From an uncultured Carnobacterium sp. (GTDB lineage Bacteria; Bacillota; Bacilli; Lactobacillales; Aerococcaceae): a DNA stretch of 5,738 nucleotides. The notes beneath the pieces are model-generated. The model had not been told where the DNA came from. It searched no databases and saw only the letters and a list, made by a program, of their open reading frames with translations. A program made the position numbers and the translations under genes. Where the stretch lies: positions 1 to 5,738 of the forward strand of contig CALALK010000035.1 in NCBI GenBank assembly GCA_937923125.1, in the 5' to 3' direction. Shown here piece by piece: positions 5,049-5,738 of the stretch (the stretch's first letter is position 1; each line of letters begins with the position of its first letter).

Positions 5049-5738
5049 ATGGATTGGAAAAAGAGAGCAGGTGCGTATCTTGTGCGCAAGAAGATTCGTA
5101 CCGGAATATTATTTTTCATCATGATGCTAATTACAGCAGCCGTCTTGGCGGTACTCTCGATGCAAGAAAGTACAGGGAAGGTTCAAACAAAACTATTAGA
5201 ATTATCCAATTCGGGATTTCAAATAGAATCGCTCTTACAAGATGGAAACATCGAACAAAAGAAGTTGTCTCAAGTAGAACAAGTTGAGGGAGTGAAAGAG
5301 GCGCAGTATGAATTTGATGGCATCGGTCAATTAGAAGACGGTAAAGCTGTTGAAAGAGAACAAGCGGTCCAACTCGATCAAGGGAATATGGGAGAACTGG
5401 TGGGTTATCATGGGGTCACCTCCAGTGATCAGGAGCTAAATTTTGCTAGCGGAGCGCTCAGTCTTAAAGAAGGGCGTGCGTTAACGAAGGACGATTCTGG
5501 AAAAGTACTTGTGCATGAAGAGCTTGCAAAAGAAAACAATTGGACAGTCGGAAGCAAGATTAAATTGAAGAACTTCCAAAACGGGGACGCTACTGCAAGC
5601 AGTAAAGAAGTAACGGTGGAAATCGTCGGGATTTTCAATGGGAAGTTATCGGAGCAATCGACAGGATTGACGAGTGACTTAACAGAAAATCGCATTTATA
5701 TGGATTACAAAACGAGTCAATCTTTAATCGGGAAAGAG
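5049..5738 (+). CDS. ABC transporter permease, FtsX/MacB family, N-terminal 230 residues (runs off right edge)
   Basis: This reading frame is open to the window edge and encodes the start of a membrane permease of the FtsX/MacB type, a group that exports or responds to peptides and lipoproteins, or transmits signals across the membrane. A positively charged start (MDWKKRAGAYLVRKKIR) is followed by one membrane segment (about residues 18-37). A long polar extracytoplasmic domain (about 40-230) comes next, as in the periplasmic-core fold of MacB-like permeases. Typical family elements include LKEGRALTKDDSGKVLVHEE (139-158), NNWTVGSKIKL (163-173) and VTVEIVGIF (188-196). The remaining membrane segments and the FtsX domain would lie beyond the window. 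The ATG follows GGGAG (5039-5043) at 5-nt spacing. No ATPase gene precedes it, so the partner ATPase is either downstream or elsewhere. FtsX itself is unlikely: ftsE is not upstream and the extracellular domain is too long. The transported substrate is unknown. Confidence 0.87.
   Translation, partial: MDWKKRAGAYLVRKKIRTGILFFIMMLITAAVLAVLSMQESTGKVQTKLLELSNSGFQIESLLQDGNIEQKKLSQVEQVEGVKEAQYEFDGIGQLEDGKAVEREQAVQLDQGNMGELVGYHGVTSSDQELNFASGALSLKEGRALTKDDSGKVLVHEELAKENNWTVGSKIKLKNFQNGDATASSKEVTVEIVGIFNGKLSEQSTGLTSDLTENRIYMDYKTSQSLIGKE

Noticed and set aside
4949..5287. Plus-strand open frame of 112 codons over the smpB-permease gap and the start of the permease gene
   Set aside because: It begins inside the palindrome, has no ribosome site, looks like no known protein, and overlaps in another frame a permease frame that is open to the edge with clear MacB-like motifs.

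Overview
The window looks like ordinary core chromosome of a low-GC Gram-positive bacterium (Bacillota). Strong AAGGAGG-type Shine-Dalgarno sites, a TTG start on secG and the order secG - carboxylesterase - rnr - smpB all point to Bacilli. Lactobacillales, perhaps near Carnobacteriaceae/Enterococcaceae, is my best guess from protein style and moderate AT content; the genus cannot be fixed from the sequence alone. No mobile element, CRISPR array, tRNA or rRNA was seen.

Layout. Positions 1-925 hold a leftward pair: a Cof-type HAD phosphatase, followed 16 nt later by the first 47 codons of a glutathione-peroxidase-family gene that runs off the left edge. A 153-bp divergent intergenic region (926-1078) carries an extended -10 promoter for each direction. 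Rightward from 1079 come secG (TTG start), a 72-nt gap with an 11-bp hairpin and T-tract, then a tightly packed est-rnr-smpB block. In that block the Shine-Dalgarno sites of rnr and smpB touch or overlap the stop codon of the gene before. A strong intrinsic terminator at 4891-4919 closes the block. A 163-nt gap follows with a perfect 24-bp palindrome, and then the first 230 codons of an FtsX/MacB-type ABC transporter permease, which runs off the right edge.

How the genes fit together. RNase R and SmpB act in the same process: SmpB delivers tmRNA to stalled ribosomes and RNase R degrades structured or defective RNA, including non-stop mRNA. SecG belongs to the protein export channel, and the esterase is a customary passenger of this cluster in Bacilli. 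The tmRNA gene ssrA is not in the window. The leftward HAD/GPx pair is probably a separate two-gene (or longer) unit.

I found no convincing undescribed system. The points most worth a second look are the palindrome before the ABC permease, and the hairpin plus possible internal promoter between secG and est, which could separate control of secG from that of est-rnr-smpB.
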